Positions 61,480 through 64,000 of a stretch of DNA of 64,000 bases are shown here, piece after piece. Each line of letters starts with the position of its first letter. Within the stretch, counting starts at the first letter, position 1. The position numbers were made by a program, and so were the translations under genes. The notes under the pieces were generated by a model. The model was not told the origin of the DNA. It did not search any database and worked only from the letters and a program-made list of their open reading frames with translations. Origin of the DNA: Moringa oleifera (Eukaryota; Streptophyta; Magnoliopsida; Brassicales; Moringaceae); assembly GCA_021397835.1 (NCBI GenBank), contig JAJFZO010000168.1, forward strand, positions 3,162,001 through 3,226,000. The letters run 5' to 3'.

Positions 61480-64000
61480 ATGCTGATTTTATTCGACAAA
61501 GGATTTCTTGATTTTACCCCAGTACAAGTTTCATGTGATTACCCTGTAAAGCATTGTATCAGAGAACCAGAGTGCCTCTCACTGGTGCTGAGCCAAAATC
61601 ACATGGCAGGGAGCATACAAGAACTGAAGAGGTTCAGCTTTAGCTGCCTTTCTCCCTATCCTTACCTTTTCCAGTGGGCAGCATCATGAGGGGCATGTCA
61701 GGAAAATGGAGTAAGAAGAAGCAATTGTGAAGAACAGGGCTGGTTGAGCTAGAATGACTGTGACTGGATTCTAATAGCTCATGGGCATTACTTCATGATT
61801 TAACCACATATTCTGAGGGAGAGCTTGTGTGCTAAAAAAGAGGTCCTTTGTGATATTCTTTCTTTTCATTTTGAAGTGTTCGTTCTAGATGCAGGATCCT
61901 TTTCCTGTAGCAGCTTCATTGATTATTGAAAAAATGAACAAAAAGCTTATTTCTCATCAGGTCATCTAGTGGTACAAGGGTGATTAAAATATTCGCTTCA
62001 AAGTGAATGGTCTTTATGCCAATCTCTGCAAGACAGGGCTCACTGCTTCAGACTCCTCTTCTTAACCCAACTAATAGATGTATATATCCACTTGATCTCC
62101 TTCTCATTTCAAAAGCACAGAAGCGAAGGGGTAAATATCCTTAACTCTATTTATTTCTACCTGAAAAATTGAATAGTCTCTAAGAGAGAAACTTATGGTT
62201 TGCGTGTCATCCCGCAGGTCAGGGAAACTCAGTTGTTATTGTTTATTTGCTTTATTTATTGTATTATTATTTTGAGCAAATTCACTGTAATTTGATTCAT
62301 CATAGTTGCATATTTTCTTATTACTTTGAGTTCTAAATACTTCGACAAACTTTCTCAATAAAACTTTTTCTAAAACATACGTCAGGCTGTAACCTCTAGT
62401 GCTTCAAAATATTGAAAATTAAAGTAAAACGTTATTTTTCTTATCAAAAGTCAGCAGGCTGCCACTAGAAAGCTCCTTAAGTGTGATGATGCCTTTGTTG
62501 CTTGGCCAGATTCCTGATCTAGGGTATGTAATCTGCTTAACTGCATTATCACCTTCCTCATTAATCTGCAAGTTTGGTGGTTTGGTCCTTTGACAAATGG
62601 TAAATCCAAATTCTAGAGAGTCAGAATTCATGGTATACCACCAAACACCCTCCAACTTGCTATTAGCACCTTTTAATTTGATTAAGCTGCGTACAAAATA
62701 TGTTATATAATCTATTTTTAGCATGATAATATTTATATTGATAAATGTATAAAATGTAAACGTTAGTACCTAGCACATAAAATCAAGAATTGAAAATTCA
62801 AATTAGTTAAACACTTTTAAGACTCTCTTGCTGTCAACTTAATTTAAAAATTAGTGCTTGTTGCTCTTTTTCCTGCTTTAGAATCTGTATCCTGGTGCCT
62901 GATTACACAATTTTAATTGCTTGTCCTCATGAATATTACATATGCTAGAATAAGCCCTTTTCCGTTTAAGAAGATTTTGTTTTTCATGTCAGGAATACTT
63001 GAAGGAAAAGGCTCACTGGAACATTGTGCAAAGAGAATCATAGAATGACAGCTGATTCAGCTTGAACTGCCATGTCTGGCACCATTTTGCCTGCTTAAAA
63101 GCTGCGGGCATCCTCAGTGAGCCACACTGCATCCTTCTGGCACATGTAACATTTCTCTTTCTCATTTTTTCCTTCTTGGTACTTCCTTTTTTGCCTTGGA
63201 GTTTGCATGCCTTCTTTTATGAGAATAACAGTCAAAGTTTTGATTTGAATAAAGATATTCCTCCTTTCATTTCTCTCTGAAATAATAATAGGTCTTATAC
63301 ATGCATAGGGGATGAAACCATGCATGAGATCAAGAAAGAGTTATGGCTTGTTTCAGCTTATCAACCCAAACCATAGTGTGGAACTATAGATATAACATGG
63401 TAATTCTCCTTTCTTCATTTACAGGACTTGACTTCAAGCTTTCATTGTTAGTGAGATTGGTGGAAAGGCCAAATCCAATTCCTATGATCCTCCGGAAGCT
63501 GGGAATAGTGGCCACATGAGCAGTTTACAGAGTCCCCTTGGAGTCACTCAGAAACCTAGCTCTACAGGTTGGACCTCCTTTCCCCATCTTTGATACCTTG
63601 GTAGCTGCATATTTGCGACAAGTTTTTATCATTGTATGTCAACAGTGTTGTATTTAGCAATTACTAAAAAGATGACCAAATTCAAAACTGACTTAGAAAT
63701 TGAGTTGCAACAAAGCACATGATAGTAGAAACAACTGATTCACATAAAAATGGAAAAAGGTCGCAAGGATTTATTAAATATACAAATCAGTATGCAGAAA
63801 AAAATAGATATTTTTCCCTAGCTAAAAGAAAAGCGATGTACAATTCTATTAGCAGGAACCAGCAATACGGACCTCAAGCATGCATTGTGCAGATGACTGT
63901 TAACCCAAAAAAACTGCCGTTATTTTTGAGTTAGGTTCAATTTCTTCTTTGGAAAGTAAAAAGGTGGTCTATACTCAGATGTTTTTTTTTTTTTTCCAAG
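61480..64000. other. 3' flank of the PPR gene and intergenic DNA
   Basis: No gene recognised on either strand. Open frames up to 101 codons (for example 62419-62724 minus) show no known domain. The first few hundred bases are presumably PPR 3' UTR. A T-run ends the window. Confidence 0.45.

Noticed and set aside
61480..61689. 69-codon frame directly after the PPR stop codon
   Set aside because: Looks like 3' UTR; no PPR or DYW-like sequence, so it is not a frameshifted DYW domain.
62419..62724. 101-codon minus-strand open frame
   Set aside because: Longest frame in the right flank but with no recognisable domain, splice logic or promoter; cannot be supported as a gene.

Overview
This window is nuclear DNA of a flowering plant, most likely a woody eudicot. 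It is strongly AT-rich between genes. Genes have GT-AG introns, several kilobases long in places, and carry LINE, CACTA, PIF/Harbinger and other transposon remains inside and between them. Protein families are plant-specific or plant-typical (CIPK kinase, PLS-class PPR, ALIS, C3HC zinc finger). I cannot name the species from sequence alone.

Layout: (1) 1-5.4 kb, minus strand: a decayed LINE and the first two coding exons of a C3HC zinc-finger protein (ILP1/NIPA/MEM1 family) whose remaining exons are not visible. (2) 5.5-8.9 kb: AT-rich spacer with three diverged copies of one repeat module. (3) 9.0-15.6 kb, minus: a complete 15-exon CIPK23-type kinase, 458 codons; I reconstructed every exon and all phases join. 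(4) 16.3-20.2 kb: Ty1/copia and CACTA-like remnants. (5) 20.4-28.4 kb, plus: a complete 9-exon DEAD-box helicase of the plant RH1/animal DDX51 group, 531 codons, with a MITE-like insert, a 60-bp tandem duplication and an antisense LINE in its introns. (6) 29.3-45.6 kb: a transposon-rich stretch holding four tiny intronless genes. (7) 46.9-59.0 kb, minus: a complete 8-exon ALA-interacting subunit (CDC50/LEM3 family) with a 5.9-kb first intron full of repeats. (8) 59.2-61.5 kb, plus: an intronless mitochondrial-type PLS-class PPR protein with E and E+ motifs, divergent from the ALIS gene across a short shared promoter that carries a perfect TGACGTCA palindrome. (9) 61.5-64 kb: no convincing gene.

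The most interesting signal is the set of four small ORFs (71-102 aa; 29.3, 34.5, 36.5 and 45.4 kb). They look unrelated at first sight but share one core, [E/A]VAP, then 14 or 15 residues, then L[E/D][T/P]I, one residue, EE. Two of them end in a hydrophobic tail like a tail-anchored membrane protein and two do not. Each is a single exon and each has its own TATA box. They appear to be a diverged local cluster of an uncharacterised plant micro-protein family.

The remaining genes have no obvious joint function. The kinase (ion-transport signalling), helicase (rRNA processing), flippase subunit and PPR protein (organelle RNA) are ordinary single plant genes. All exon models were made by reading splice sites and protein conservation by eye; no database search was possible.
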